DNA of 48,707 nt from Granulosicoccus sp. (GCA_013002205.1 JABDKN010000163.1:1-48707); one strand, 5' to 3'. Shown: positions 26,711 to 36,183, counted from the first letter of the stretch. The notes: generated by a model not told the origin, from the letters alone. Program-made: numbers and translations.

Positions 26711-27729
26711 TGCAGGTACTGCCTGCGGCTGCGCAGGATGAGCAGGAGAAAGAATGGCGCCCCGACCAGTGCGGTCAATACACCGACTTTCAACGGTACG
26801 GGCAGCGCACTGTGCAGAGCGATGAGGCGCACTCCGATATCGGCCGCAAGCAGCATGACGGCTCCACCCAGCGCCGCCAGAAGTAGTAATTTTCCAGGTT
26901 GATGACCTGCCAGGGGACGCATCAGATGCGGCACGACCAAGCCGATGAATCCGATCATGCCCGTGGTCGCCACAGCGGCTCCTACACACAGGGACACGGC
27001 AATGAATATTCGCCACGACGTCATACTGGTATTGATACCCATACTGCGAGCCGTTCGTTCACCCAGTGTCATGGCATCCAGTGCTCGACCAGTTCCGCAC
27101 AACAGCAACCAGCCGGCGACTGTGCAAGGCAACATGACCCACAGATCCCGGAAGCTGCGATCGGATAGATCGCCGAGTGTCCACAGAACGAGTTCCTGCA
27201 CGGCGAAGGGACTGGGAGCCAGGTTGAGCAACAGCGACAGTGTGGCGCCCGCCAGCGCATTGATGGCCACTCCGGCCAGAATCAGCGTGCTCACTGAAGA
27301 ATCACTACCGGCCAGAAAATAGACCAGGCCGGTGGTCAGCAGCGCACCCAGCATACCGGCCATGGGCACGCTCTGCGGGTGCCAGCTGCCAGCAAAGAAA
27401 TACAGTGCCAGCACGGCACCCAGTGCTGCCCCGCTGGCACTGCCCACCAGTCCCGGGCTGGCCAGCGGATTCTGCAGCAGTCCCTGCATGGCGGCACCTG
27501 ACACGCCCAGTGAGATACCGGCAATGACTGCGATCAGTGTGCGTGGCAGCCTTATCTCGCGCACGATCACCGCCGTTACAGAATCCGGTTCGGCAAAGGG
27601 CAGACTGATCACCCGCCATGGGCTGATCCATTCCTGTCCCAGACATAGACTGACCACAGACAATAACAGTACCGCGACCAGAAGCAGCCATCGGGCAGGA
27701 TCAACTGCAGTGTCTGCACCCAGGGCCAT
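26707..27729 (-). CDS. btuC: Vitamin B12 ABC transporter permease (FecCD family)
   Basis: 340 residues with about ten helices, typical FecCD/BtuC. Conserved pieces are REIRLPRTLIAVIAGISLGVSGAAMQGLLQNPLASPGLVG near the start and GMIGFIGLVVPHLMR near the end, the coupling-helix area that contacts BtuD. It imports cobalamin or corrinoids across the inner membrane. It starts 24 bases after the lipoprotein gene stop and overlaps btuD. No periplasmic binding protein gene (btuF) is found in the cluster. Confidence 0.88.
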   Translation of the reverse strand: MALGADTAVDPARWLLLVAVLLLSVVSLCLGQEWISPWRVISLPFAEPDSVTAVIVREIRLPRTLIAVIAGISLGVSGAAMQGLLQNPLASPGLVGSASGAALGAVLALYFFAGSWHPQSVPMAGMLGALLTTGLVYFLAGSDSSVSTLILAGVAINALAGATLSLLLNLAPSPFAVQELVLWTLGDLSDRSFRDLWVMLPCTVAGWLLLCGTGRALDAMTLGERTARSMGINTSMTSWRIFIAVSLCVGAAVATTGMIGFIGLVVPHLMRPLAGHQPGKLLLLAALGGAVMLLAADIGVRLIALHSALPVPLKVGVLTALVGAPFFLLLILRSRRQYLQ

Positions 27730-27753
27730 TTACCTGGATTTCTCCCGTTGTGG

Positions 27754-29025
27754 TTACGGTGTGATGAACGCAATACCCTGCGGTACCAGGCTGGTGGCAA
27801 CGAACTCCGGTGCCAGCAGGCCTGTCGCCAGGTCTATCCGGTAGAATCCCGGACTGGCATCGTTGATGCCCACCCAGAGATGACCGTCCGGACCCTCGGC
27901 GATGGTCGTGATGTCGATGTTCTGCAGCTCCGGTATCGTCTCATCCGACAGGAGTCCGGTGGATGGATTGAAAGTGCGCAGGGAGGCGTCACCGAACGAG
28001 GCGTAGGTGACGAGATAGCCCAGTCCGGCATCGATGATTTCCACCTGCAGGAAATATCCCTGATTGTCGGTATCAGTGCCGTCGTCCAGTATCACGGAAT
28101 GCTGATACGTGGTCGGATCGATGACCTGGATGCCTCCGCTATGGAAATCAGTGGTGAGTTCGGTGCTTTCGAAGTAGTTGCCACGCCCGACCAGATAGAT
28201 CTGCCCGGTCGCTTCATCATACTGCAGAGATGTAGGATTGGTGACCAGTAGCTCGATCCCCTTGAGTCCGCCAGCACCCTGGTTTGTGTCTATCTCGGTA
28301 TCGGTAATCGTATTGAACACAGCCACGTAGGCACGCTTGTCCGGAACTTGTGCCTGTGGCAGTTCCAGAAGCCGTTCGATCAGCACGAACAGCTTGTTAT
28401 CCACGATGATGGCATCTGTCATGTTTGGCAGGTCGATGTCATAGGCACCCAGGTCGATTTCCCCGATCTTGAAGTCATCTGCCAGGGCAGCATCTGGATT
28501 GATGATCCACAGCTTGCTGGAACCTCGCCGGGTCAGGTACGCCTTGCTGCTGTCGACGAAGGCTATATCCTGGGGATTTGCGGACACGGTACCGGTATCG
28601 AGAACCGAATACTGATAGTCCACTATCGAGGTGTCCACTGCGTCAAAGCGTGTAATCGAATCGATATTGAAGCGGCCGATCTGATAGGGATGGACGCCAT
28701 CGGTATCGATGTCGATATCGGACAATGCGGCAGGGTAGCTACCATCGATGACATTGCCATCGGCCAGTGATATGCGATCGATTCGGCCGCTGCCGTAGTC
28801 CGCAGCGCGCGAGGCGACAAAGGCGAACATGCCTTCCAGTTCAGATTCAGAACCCAACGGTGGATTGCCGTCACCGCCTGTGTCTCCACCCGGCTGAACG
28901 TTGTCGTTTCTGGAGCTGCAGGCACCGAGTGTCACGATAAGTGATGCCAGGCACACAGTGCGGATCATCCCGACTGTGCGAGCCGGTTGGAATCTCGCCC
29001 AGTGCTGGAATTGTCTGCTGTTCAT
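27754..29025 (-). CDS. Predicted surface lipoprotein, beta-propeller-like (BtuG-like candidate)
   Basis: 423 residues from the ATG at 29025 (AGGAAAGGTG ribosome site; a GTG at 29034 would add three residues). The lipobox is LGAC with Cys36, after a longish N-terminal region. The rest is all-beta in appearance, with recurring short strands and Asp/Gly turns such as YLVTYASFGDASLRTFNPSTG and PDGHLWVGINDASPGFYRIDLATG, as in YncE-like propellers. It lies between btuB (92-base gap) and btuC under a cobalamin riboswitch. In Bacteroides, BtuG is a surface propeller lipoprotein that captures B12 for BtuB. The analogy is strong in context but unproven in sequence. Confidence 0.78.
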   Translation of the reverse strand: MNSRQFQHWARFQPARTVGMIRTVCLASLIVTLGACSSRNDNVQPGGDTGGDGNPPLGSESELEGMFAFVASRAADYGSGRIDRISLADGNVIDGSYPAALSDIDIDTDGVHPYQIGRFNIDSITRFDAVDTSIVDYQYSVLDTGTVSANPQDIAFVDSSKAYLTRRGSSKLWIINPDAALADDFKIGEIDLGAYDIDLPNMTDAIIVDNKLFVLIERLLELPQAQVPDKRAYVAVFNTITDTEIDTNQGAGGLKGIELLVTNPTSLQYDEATGQIYLVGRGNYFESTELTTDFHSGGIQVIDPTTYQHSVILDDGTDTDNQGYFLQVEIIDAGLGYLVTYASFGDASLRTFNPSTGLLSDETIPELQNIDITTIAEGPDGHLWVGINDASPGFYRIDLATGLLAPEFVATSLVPQGIAFITP

Positions 29026-29116
29026 AGTATTCACCTTTCCTGTTGGATGACTGATTGACTTTCCGGTGTTCGTTGCGTGACGCTAATCCGGGCAGCCTTT
29101 ACCCGGGAGTGACTGC

Positions 29117-31207
29117 TCACAGTATGCGTGACACTGAGAGTGCCCAGGTACGACCTGGTCGGGGAAATCCATTGAAATCCTCTATATTGTCATTGCCCAG
29201 ATTGTAAATGCCGATGCTGGCCGTCCAGCGTCCATTGCGCCATTCAAGCCCGATCGCATGTTGTTGACTGTTGCTTGCAGGCAGGAGATTCGCCCGGTCA
29301 TAGAATCGCTTTTTCAGAATCTCCAGCTCGTACCACATGCTGGTTCGCAGGACTTGATATTGCACTCTGGTGAACCATGCAAGCTGTGCTTCCCCGGGTA
29401 GCAACTTGTCCAGGAAGCCATCGACTTTCTCGCGACTCCGAGGTGACTGCCATGTCAGATTGCTGTGAACGTCAAGCCGCGGCAATACTGTCAAAAAGGC
29501 GGACAGTTCCAATCCGATGACGCGAGCTGCTCCTGCATTCGTCGGCCGCCCTACACCCTGAGCGTCGAATGCGGTCACAATCAGTTCATTGCGTTCGCTG
29601 CCGAATACGGTGCCAATGAGCCTCATCGAGTCTCTCCGCCACTCTATGCCTGCATCGATGTTCAGGCCTTCTTCGGCTTGCAGTTGCGGATTTCCGCTGA
29701 TCAGGCCGATCGAACCGTACAGTTCTCCAAACGTGGGCTCGCGATAGAAACTGCCAGCGTTGGCGGTCAGGGTGAGATGCGACGAAGGACGATACAGCAA
29801 CCCGAATTGCAGTCCACTGCGAGACGCCTTCGTCGTCGTGTCGTTGGCCTGTGACGAGTTTGCCCGGGTTCCGGACACGTCACTCGATTGCCATCGTACT
29901 GCAGGCGTGAGCGACAGGGTGTCTCCGCGGTTGAACCAGTTGTACTCGATGATGCCCACGCCGCTCAATCGCCGTACGTCGAAGTTGACGGAATCGTCCA
30001 GCCTGTTGACCGAATCGATATCCTCACGACGGATCTCAAGCGAAAGGCCCAGCGTCGCGGAGTCAGCCAGGTATTCCCAGTAGGTTTTCGCTCCCAGTGT
30101 GCGGGTCTGGTTGTCCGTATCCTGTGCCCCAAGGCCGACCTGACTCAGGGTGTCACGAAAGCGTGCATCGTCTTCATGCCAGAAGATACTGTGTCGGGAG
30201 TTCCAGTTCCCGATGGCATCCAGCACCTGGGACACCTGGAGCTGGCTGGTCTGCGTCGCGAAATCAGACATGTTGTCCGGGTTGTTACGCCATTCGGGAA
30301 CACCGAGTTCACGATCCGCCACTTGTAATGTCAGATCTGTCCGGGCGTTTGCGTGCTGGCGATGTGCAGTACGCAGCAGCGCGGCCGTTCGCGTGACGGA
30401 CGCATTGTTGCGCTTCTCTCGACGATCGTCTTCCGGATTGAGTGGTGTGCCGTTGTCGTTGGTGAACAGGAAATCATTGTCGCTCCGGCGGTGACTGACT
30501 GCGGCTGCGGATTCCCATCGACCCTGCCGACTTTGATGTGACAGTGACAGTTCTCTCTGAGACAGACTGCCTACACCCAGACGGAGGCGTGTCGAGGGCT
30601 CGGCGCCCGATTGCAGCGTCTTCAGATTCACCGCACCGCCGATCGCCCCGTGCCCCAACTGCATGGGACTACTGCCGCGATAAATGTCAACGGAATCGAG
30701 ATTGAGCATCTCCAGTGTGGAAAAATCGATTACCGGGTTGCCACCATTGTTGAGCAGGATGCCATCGAGGTAGACTCCGGTCTGTTCACCGCTGGCAGCG
30801 CGGATGGTGATGCTTGAAAAGCTGCCGAACCCTCCTGCCTGACGATTCTGCACGCCGGCTTCATGAGAAATGACAGCCGCCAGGGAACTGGTCGTTCCCT
30901 GCAGGGTGGTTCGGACGAGCCGGCTGTGACTGGCACTTGTCCCCTGGTCGATGATGTCACCCGTGCGCAGCGGTGATCCACCCACGGCTTCCAGCGTGTG
31001 CAGTTGCGTGGCGCTGATCCCTTGGGCCACGGTGGTGGATGAGGATGAGTCGCCAGTGGTAACCGTTGCCTGCAGCGGCGTAGCTGCCAGGCAAGGGCTT
31101 ACCCATACCGACGCCAGAGTGAACAGCAGGATGCCGGCTGGCAGGGTGATGAAGCCCCGGAGCGGTTGATCGTCTGTGGTCTGGCTGTTCGAAAGACAGG
31201 AACGCAA
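29117..31207 (-). CDS. btuB: TonB-dependent vitamin B12 receptor
   Basis: 696 residues from a TTG start at 31207. A signal peptide ends near CLA-ATP. The plug domain contains ISHEAGVQNRQAGGFGSFSSITIRAASGEQTGVYLDGILLNNGG and VDIYRGSSPMQLG, typical of BtuB/siderophore receptors. The barrel follows, ending in WALSVSRIL, where most family members end with an aromatic residue. The upstream 31208-31530 region carries a cobalamin riboswitch, which identifies the substrate class. No alternative ATG lies in this frame near the start, and GAGG sits 10 bases before the TTG. The next genes downstream are the lipoprotein, btuC and btuD. Confidence 0.9.
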   Translation of the reverse strand: MRSCLSNSQTTDDQPLRGFITLPAGILLFTLASVWVSPCLAATPLQATVTTGDSSSSTTVAQGISATQLHTLEAVGGSPLRTGDIIDQGTSASHSRLVRTTLQGTTSSLAAVISHEAGVQNRQAGGFGSFSSITIRAASGEQTGVYLDGILLNNGGNPVIDFSTLEMLNLDSVDIYRGSSPMQLGHGAIGGAVNLKTLQSGAEPSTRLRLGVGSLSQRELSLSHQSRQGRWESAAAVSHRRSDNDFLFTNDNGTPLNPEDDRREKRNNASVTRTAALLRTAHRQHANARTDLTLQVADRELGVPEWRNNPDNMSDFATQTSQLQVSQVLDAIGNWNSRHSIFWHEDDARFRDTLSQVGLGAQDTDNQTRTLGAKTYWEYLADSATLGLSLEIRREDIDSVNRLDDSVNFDVRRLSGVGIIEYNWFNRGDTLSLTPAVRWQSSDVSGTRANSSQANDTTTKASRSGLQFGLLYRPSSHLTLTANAGSFYREPTFGELYGSIGLISGNPQLQAEEGLNIDAGIEWRRDSMRLIGTVFGSERNELIVTAFDAQGVGRPTNAGAARVIGLELSAFLTVLPRLDVHSNLTWQSPRSREKVDGFLDKLLPGEAQLAWFTRVQYQVLRTSMWYELEILKKRFYDRANLLPASNSQQHAIGLEWRNGRWTASIGIYNLGNDNIEDFNGFPRPGRTWALSVSRIL

Positions 31208-31340
31208 CCCCGCGAAACCTCATGTTGAGCCGGATGAGGTAGAAGGAGGTCAGTTTTGACACTGTGGCTGCCGGTAGGCAGGCGGCCAGGATGTGCAAAA
31301 CGTCTCAAATTCCACCGGGCACCCCGCCAGGCTAGTGAAT

Positions 31341-31530
31341 GACGTATCGCCTGGCAGGTCTCCTGGCTCGTATCGGCCACCCCCTGGAACCTGTTTCCGG
31401 GGCGGAAAAATCGCTCCCTTCCCAGGCGTGTAACACACCCAGTGGGTTAACAGCGATTCGCGATACTGACAGTTGCGGGGGCAGCCGAGGACTCACACCT
31501 CGTTCCCTTTTCATCTCGATGAGAACCTTG
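31341..31530 (-). ncRNA. Cobalamin riboswitch (B12 aptamer) controlling btuB
   Basis: On the minus strand the conserved blocks of the cobalamin aptamer occur in order: AAGGGAAC-type P2/P3 start, GCCCCCGCAACTGT (31469-31482), the B12-box-like CCCACTGGG (31438-31446), GGGAAGG, and AGCCAGGAGACCTGCC (31353-31368). The aptamer lies about 135 bases before the btuB start. A segment of its 3' end, GCCAGGC (31349-31355), can pair with GCCTGGC (31326-31332) downstream, an obvious candidate switching helix. High cobalamin would be expected to lower expression of the btu operon. Ends are approximate. Confidence 0.93.
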
Positions 31531-31799
31531 CGATGTGCGACAGCATACACGCTCCCTGCCTTCAATATTCACCACATGGGTCCCTGAGCAACTGATTTTC
31601 ACGACTGCTTCAAGTGAAACCGAGCAAGATGGCTGGCGGACTGCCCGGCTCCGGGGAATTTTTCTGCAGTCACCGACCCAGGTTACACGCCACGTTACTT
31701 GGATATCCCGGGGCATGTTTCGTGATTGAGCCTGCTGGCGGGGTGCCTCGCTGCCGCCGCAAACGGTGGTCAGGGTCAAATGATGACATGTGCTGATTA

Positions 31800-32786
31800 A
31801 TGATGAACAAACGCGTACTGGTAACCGGAGCTGATGGATTCATCGGCTCGCACCTGACTGAGCTGCTGGTCGGCAAGGGCTACTCGGTGCGAGCTCTGGT
31901 TCAGTACAATTCCACCGGCTCGTGGGGTTGGCTCGAGGGGAAGGACAGGGCCGCGAACCTGGAGATCATCAGTGGTGATATCCGGGATGCCAATTTCTGC
32001 CGGGTGCTCACCAGAGATATCGATGTCGTATTTCACCTGGCCGCACTCATTGCCATCCCGTACTCCTACGTAGCCCCGGGCAGCTACCTGGATACCAATG
32101 CCAGCGGTACCTTGAACATCTGTCAGGCAGCGATTGACAACCAGGTCGGCAGAGTCATACACACATCGACAAGTGAAGTATACGGCACGGCACAATACGT
32201 CCCGATAGACGAACAGCATCCATTGCAGGCACAGTCACCTTACAGTGCATCCAAGATAGCAGCAGATGCCATGGCCATGAGCTTTCACCGGGCATTTGAC
32301 CTGCCTGTAACGATTGCCAGGCCATTCAACACCTATGGTCCGCGACAATCGGCACGGGCGGTCATTCCGGCAATCATCTGCCAGATTGCCGCAGGCAATC
32401 GGGAGATCAGGCTGGGAGACCTTTCACCGACGCGGGATTTCAACTATGTCATGGATACCTGCCGTGGCTTTCTGGCACTGGCAGAGAGTCCGGCAGCCGT
32501 TGGTGAGGTAGTCAACATTGGCTCCGGCAGCGAGATATCCATTCTCGACACCGTGGAGCTGATTCGTGAGCTGATGGACTCCGACACCCGGGTCGTGACG
32601 GAACAGTGTCGCCTGCGACCCGGAGCGTCCGAAGTGGTGCGACTGGTGTGTGACAACTCGAAGATCCGGCACATGACCGGGCATCAGGCGCAGGTTGATA
32701 TCCGTGAAGGATTGCAGCGCACTATCGACTGGTTGACAGAGCCGCACAATCTCCAGCGCTACAAGGCGGAGCTCTACCATGTTTGA
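31800..32786 (+). CDS. legB: NAD-dependent 4,6-dehydratase LegB
   Basis: 328 residues, extended SDR fold. Rossmann motif GADGFIGSH (near residue 11) and active-site pattern S/T-E-V-YG with YSASK (Tyr and Lys of the catalytic triad) around residues 120-155. The sequence opens VLVTGADGFIGSHLTELL and has SWGWLEGK, which resembles Campylobacter LegB, the nucleotide-GlcNAc 4,6-dehydratase that starts legionaminic acid synthesis. The next genes (neuC/legG, neuB/legI, ptmE) complete the link. An ATG at 31803 is equally possible. It starts about 270 bases from the divergent btu riboswitch. Confidence 0.9.
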   Translation: MMNKRVLVTGADGFIGSHLTELLVGKGYSVRALVQYNSTGSWGWLEGKDRAANLEIISGDIRDANFCRVLTRDIDVVFHLAALIAIPYSYVAPGSYLDTNASGTLNICQAAIDNQVGRVIHTSTSEVYGTAQYVPIDEQHPLQAQSPYSASKIAADAMAMSFHRAFDLPVTIARPFNTYGPRQSARAVIPAIICQIAAGNREIRLGDLSPTRDFNYVMDTCRGFLALAESPAAVGEVVNIGSGSEISILDTVELIRELMDSDTRVVTEQCRLRPGASEVVRLVCDNSKIRHMTGHQAQVDIREGLQRTIDWLTEPHNLQRYKAELYHV

Positions 32787-32815
32787 GCGGGCAGTGACAA
32801 TGGCAGGTGCTGCGC

Positions 32816-33991
32816 ATGCCCGATGAGCGCAAGGTGTGTGTGGTCACGGGAAGCCGGTCAGACTATGGCCTGCTACGCGAACTCATGGACGTGCTGAGCT
32901 GCCTGCCAGGTGCCGACATGCAGTTGCTGGTGACTGGATCGCATCTGTCGGGGTCACACGGCATGACCATCGATGTCATCCGTGCTGATGGCTACACCGT
33001 GGACTGGTCGGTGGACCTGCTGCTGGCTTCGGACACACCGTTGGCAACGGTCAAATCCATGGGTCTTGGCCTGATCGGATTTGCCGATGCATTCAGCGCA
33101 CTCAAGCCGGATCTGGTCGTGGTACTGGGCGATAGATACGAAATTCTGATGGCCGCTTCAGCCTGCCTGGTCCTGCGTATACCGATAGCGCATATACACG
33201 GTGGAGAACTCACCAGTGGGGCCATCGACGAGGCCATCCGCCACTCGGTGACGAAGATGGCGAGCTACCACTTCACGTCCACAGAACAGTATCGGCAGCG
33301 CGTCGTTCAATTGGGAGAGCAACCCGAGCGGGTCTTCAATACAGGACTGCTGGCTGTCGACGCCATAGAGCGGATGACGTTACTGACGCGGCCAGAGCTT
33401 GAAGAGGAGTTGGCCTTTGAATTCGCAGAACACAATGTACTGGTCACCTTTCATCCGGTGACGCTGGACCAGGATGCCGGTATTTCACATTTCCGCGAAT
33501 TACTGGCTGCACTGGCCGAGTTCGAGGATATCCATGTGATCTTCACCGAAGCGAATGCCGACTCGCTGGGAATCGAGCTGAACCGACTGATAGCCGAGCA
33601 CGTTCACCTGCATCCAGATGCGTGTGTGTCGTTCAAATACATGGGCCAGCTGCGCTATCTGTCGACCCTGAAGCTGGTCGATGTCGTCATTGGTAATTCG
33701 TCCAGTGGAGTGATCGAGGCACCGGTGCTGGGTACGCCATCAGTGAATATCGGAGAACGCCAGGGTGGTCGTCTCAGGGCGCCCTCGGTGGTGGATTGTC
33801 CGCCTGAAAAGGCAGCCATTGTCGCGGCCGTAAACGCGATCATTAGCCATGGTGCCCGGCACCGGTGCGACACCTGTGATCATCCGTTCGGCAACACCGG
33901 CGCTGCGCGCAGAATCGCTGACAAATTACTTGAGCTGCCACTGGAGGGTGTACTGGTCAAGCCATTTCACGACCTGGAGATCATCCCATGA
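32816..33991 (+). CDS. legG: Hydrolysing nucleotide-sugar 2-epimerase LegG/NeuC
   Basis: 391 residues from the ATG at 32816, chosen because GGCAGG lies eight bases upstream. The N-terminus has VTGSRSDYGLL, followed by GDRYEI, AHIHGGE and a late NSSSGVIEAPVLGTPSVNIGERQGGR region, all characteristic of hydrolysing UDP-GlcNAc 2-epimerases (NeuC). In the legionaminic acid pathway this enzyme removes the nucleotide and gives a diacetamido-trideoxy sugar, the substrate for LegI. It overlaps the next gene by ATGA. NeuC in sialic acid synthesis would be the alternative; LegB and PtmE next door favour legionaminic acid. Confidence 0.9.
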   Translation: MPDERKVCVVTGSRSDYGLLRELMDVLSCLPGADMQLLVTGSHLSGSHGMTIDVIRADGYTVDWSVDLLLASDTPLATVKSMGLGLIGFADAFSALKPDLVVVLGDRYEILMAASACLVLRIPIAHIHGGELTSGAIDEAIRHSVTKMASYHFTSTEQYRQRVVQLGEQPERVFNTGLLAVDAIERMTLLTRPELEEELAFEFAEHNVLVTFHPVTLDQDAGISHFRELLAALAEFEDIHVIFTEANADSLGIELNRLIAEHVHLHPDACVSFKYMGQLRYLSTLKLVDVVIGNSSSGVIEAPVLGTPSVNIGERQGGRLRAPSVVDCPPEKAAIVAAVNAIISHGARHRCDTCDHPFGNTGAARRIADKLLELPLEGVLVKPFHDLEIIP

Positions 33992-35073
33992 GCGGGGTCA
34001 GGATCATAGCGGAAGCGGGTGTCAATCATAATGGTGATCTGAGTCGTGCGAAAGCGCTGGTTGATGCGGCAAGCGCAGCGGGTGCATCGGCAGTCAAGTT
34101 CCAGACGTTCAAGGCAGATTTGCTGGCTACACCTGCAGCCGACAAGGCTGCCTATCAGAAACTGACTGCACCGGGCAGCGAATCGCAGCTGGCCATGATA
34201 AGGAAACTTGAGCTGAGTCAGGCGGCGTTCCTGGAACTGGCAGAGCACTGTGACAGGCAGGGGATAGAGTTCATGTCCACCGCGTTCGACAGTATCAGTC
34301 TGCGATTCCTGCATGAACGGATTGGCATTCGATGCTTCAAGATTGCGTCCGGGGAATTGACCAACCTGCCGTTTCTGCTGGAACATGCCCGGCTGGCCGA
34401 GCACCTGATCGTATCCACCGGCATGGCGACACTGGAGGAGATACGACAGGCTCTGGGTGTCATCGCCTTTGGCATGAATGTACAGCAGCATGCCGATGCC
34501 AGGGCTTCGCTGGAGTGCTTTGATGCCGCCTATGACGAGGCCGGGAAAACCGGCTTCCTGAAGGACAAGGTGACGCTGCTGCACTGCACGACAGAATACC
34601 CGGCGCCGATCGACCAGATCAATCTGTCGGCCATGTCCTCGATCAGGCAGCAGTTCAGTCTGCCGGTCGGATACTCGGACCACACGCTTGGCTTGACGAT
34701 ACCCGTTGCTGCCGTGGCCCTGGGCGCCTGTGTGATAGAGAAACATTTCACGCTGGACAGGACTCTTCCCGGCCCGGATCACGCGATGTCGCTGGACCCG
34801 CAGCAACTTGCCAGTATGGTGACGGCAATCAAGGATACCGTCTCTGCACTGGGCAACGGTTTCAAGGTGCCGGGGAGTGCGGAAAGGTCCAATATCGATG
34901 CAGTACGCAAGAGCCTGGTTGCCAGTTGCGCCATTCGGCCCGGGGAGGCGTTCACAAGTGACAACCTGTGCATGAAACGACCTGGAACAGGTATGCCCCC
35001 TGCGGAATACTGGAATTGCCTTGGCAGGTTAAGCGATCGGCACTACTGCAAAGACGAGTTCATCCGCCCATGA
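33988..35073 (+). CDS. legI: N-acetylneuraminate/legionaminate synthase LegI/NeuB
   Basis: 361 residues. The TIM-barrel part has AEAGVNHNGDL, KIASGEL, STGMAT, HCTTEYPAP, GYSDHTLG and EKHFTLDRTLPGPDH with the metal-binding and PEP-binding residues of NeuB enzymes. The C-terminal 60 residues form an antifreeze-like SAF domain, present in full (IRPGEAFTSDNLCMKRPG). It condenses PEP with the 2,4-diacetamido-trideoxy-mannose analogue to give the nonulosonic acid. Its ATG overlaps the legG stop. Related synthases for pseudaminic acid (PseI) exist; the cluster genes favour legionaminic acid. Confidence 0.93.
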   Translation: MSGVRIIAEAGVNHNGDLSRAKALVDAASAAGASAVKFQTFKADLLATPAADKAAYQKLTAPGSESQLAMIRKLELSQAAFLELAEHCDRQGIEFMSTAFDSISLRFLHERIGIRCFKIASGELTNLPFLLEHARLAEHLIVSTGMATLEEIRQALGVIAFGMNVQQHADARASLECFDAAYDEAGKTGFLKDKVTLLHCTTEYPAPIDQINLSAMSSIRQQFSLPVGYSDHTLGLTIPVAAVALGACVIEKHFTLDRTLPGPDHAMSLDPQQLASMVTAIKDTVSALGNGFKVPGSAERSNIDAVRKSLVASCAIRPGEAFTSDNLCMKRPGTGMPPAEYWNCLGRLSDRHYCKDEFIRP

Positions 35074-35127
35074 GCACCTGGATGACGACGCCGGGCAGCC
35101 GTGGAACCAACAGGAGTTTTCCAGCCC

Positions 35128-36171
35128 ATGTTTGACTGGACACGAATCAGATTGTCAGCCGGTGACACCATGCAGGCGGCCATTGAAGTGCTTGATCGAG
35201 AGGCCGTGAAGATAGCCCTGGTCGTCGATGACACAGACAGGCTGCTGGGCACCATAACCGACGGTGATATCCGGCGTGCCTTGTTGAAACGTCTGGGAAT
35301 GGATACCTGCGTGATGCAGGTCATGAATGCCAATCCGGTCAGTGCAGGGACCGATGCCAGCAGAGGGGCCGTTTTTCTGCAGATGAGACGCAGGAACTTG
35401 CTGCACATGCCGATCGTCGATGGCGCCTCACGGATGGTGGACATGAAGATGTTGCAGGATCACCTGTTTGGCGAAAAGTTTGCCAACCCGGTTCTACTGA
35501 TGGCTGGCGGTTTCGGTAAACGTCTCAGGCCGTTGACCGACAACATTCCCAAGCCTTTGCTCCCGATGGGTGACAAGCCCATACTCGAGGTGATACTGGA
35601 GCAATGTGTCGCCGCCGGGTTTTACAACTTTGTGATCTCGACCCACTACAAGGCTGAAATGGTCCGGGAGCACTTCAGGGATGGCTCGCGCTGGGGAGTG
35701 AATGTCCAGTACGCACACGAAACCACGCCACTGGGTACCGCTGGCGCTCTGGGTCTGTTACCTGAAAACCTGCCGGAACTTCCGATACTGGTAGTCAATG
35801 GCGATCTGGTCACTACCGTGGATCTGGACTGCCTGTTGAATTTTCACACCGAGCAGGGTGGTGTCGCCACAGTCTGCGTGAAGGAATACGATTACCAGGT
35901 GCCGTTTGGTGTTATCGAATCCGACGGCAGCCGAGTCGCCGCCATCACCGAGAAACCGACATTCAAGTATTTCGTCAGTGCCGGCATGTATGTGCTGGAA
36001 CCCCAGGCCATTGCTGCGGTTCGCAACCGCGGATACCTGGACATGCCCGATTTCCTGGCAGAATGCATTGCCGACCAGAAAGGCGTCAGCATGTTTCCCA
36101 TTCATGAGAAATGGCAGGACATCGGGCGCATCAACGAGTACGAAGATGCCTTGAAGCTCACCGGTACCTGA
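35128..36171 (+). CDS. ptmE: CBS-domain nucleotidyltransferase PtmE (GDP-glucosamine forming)
   Basis: 347 residues from the ATG at 35128 (AGGAG upstream; a GTG at 35101 would add nine residues). Residues about 1-115 are a tandem CBS pair, and from residue 122 there is a sugar-1-phosphate nucleotidyltransferase with LLMAGGFGKRLRPLTDNIPKPLLP. This CBS plus NTP-transferase plan is PtmE in Campylobacter, a GTP:glucosamine-1-phosphate guanylyltransferase that feeds LegB. Last gene of the four-gene plus-strand operon. It converges on the maf gene, 12 bases away. Substrate use is inferred from the family and neighbours. Confidence 0.87.
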   Translation: MFDWTRIRLSAGDTMQAAIEVLDREAVKIALVVDDTDRLLGTITDGDIRRALLKRLGMDTCVMQVMNANPVSAGTDASRGAVFLQMRRRNLLHMPIVDGASRMVDMKMLQDHLFGEKFANPVLLMAGGFGKRLRPLTDNIPKPLLPMGDKPILEVILEQCVAAGFYNFVISTHYKAEMVREHFRDGSRWGVNVQYAHETTPLGTAGALGLLPENLPELPILVVNGDLVTTVDLDCLLNFHTEQGGVATVCVKEYDYQVPFGVIESDGSRVAAITEKPTFKYFVSAGMYVLEPQAIAAVRNRGYLDMPDFLAECIADQKGVSMFPIHEKWQDIGRINEYEDALKLTGT

Positions 36172-36183
36172 GTGTCAGGGCGT

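Noticed and set aside
31735-31760. A sigma-54-like GG/GC element before legB (TGGCGGGGTGCCTCGCTGC)
   Set aside because: The spacing between GG and GC is 11 instead of 10 bases and the rest is a poor match, so it is not called.
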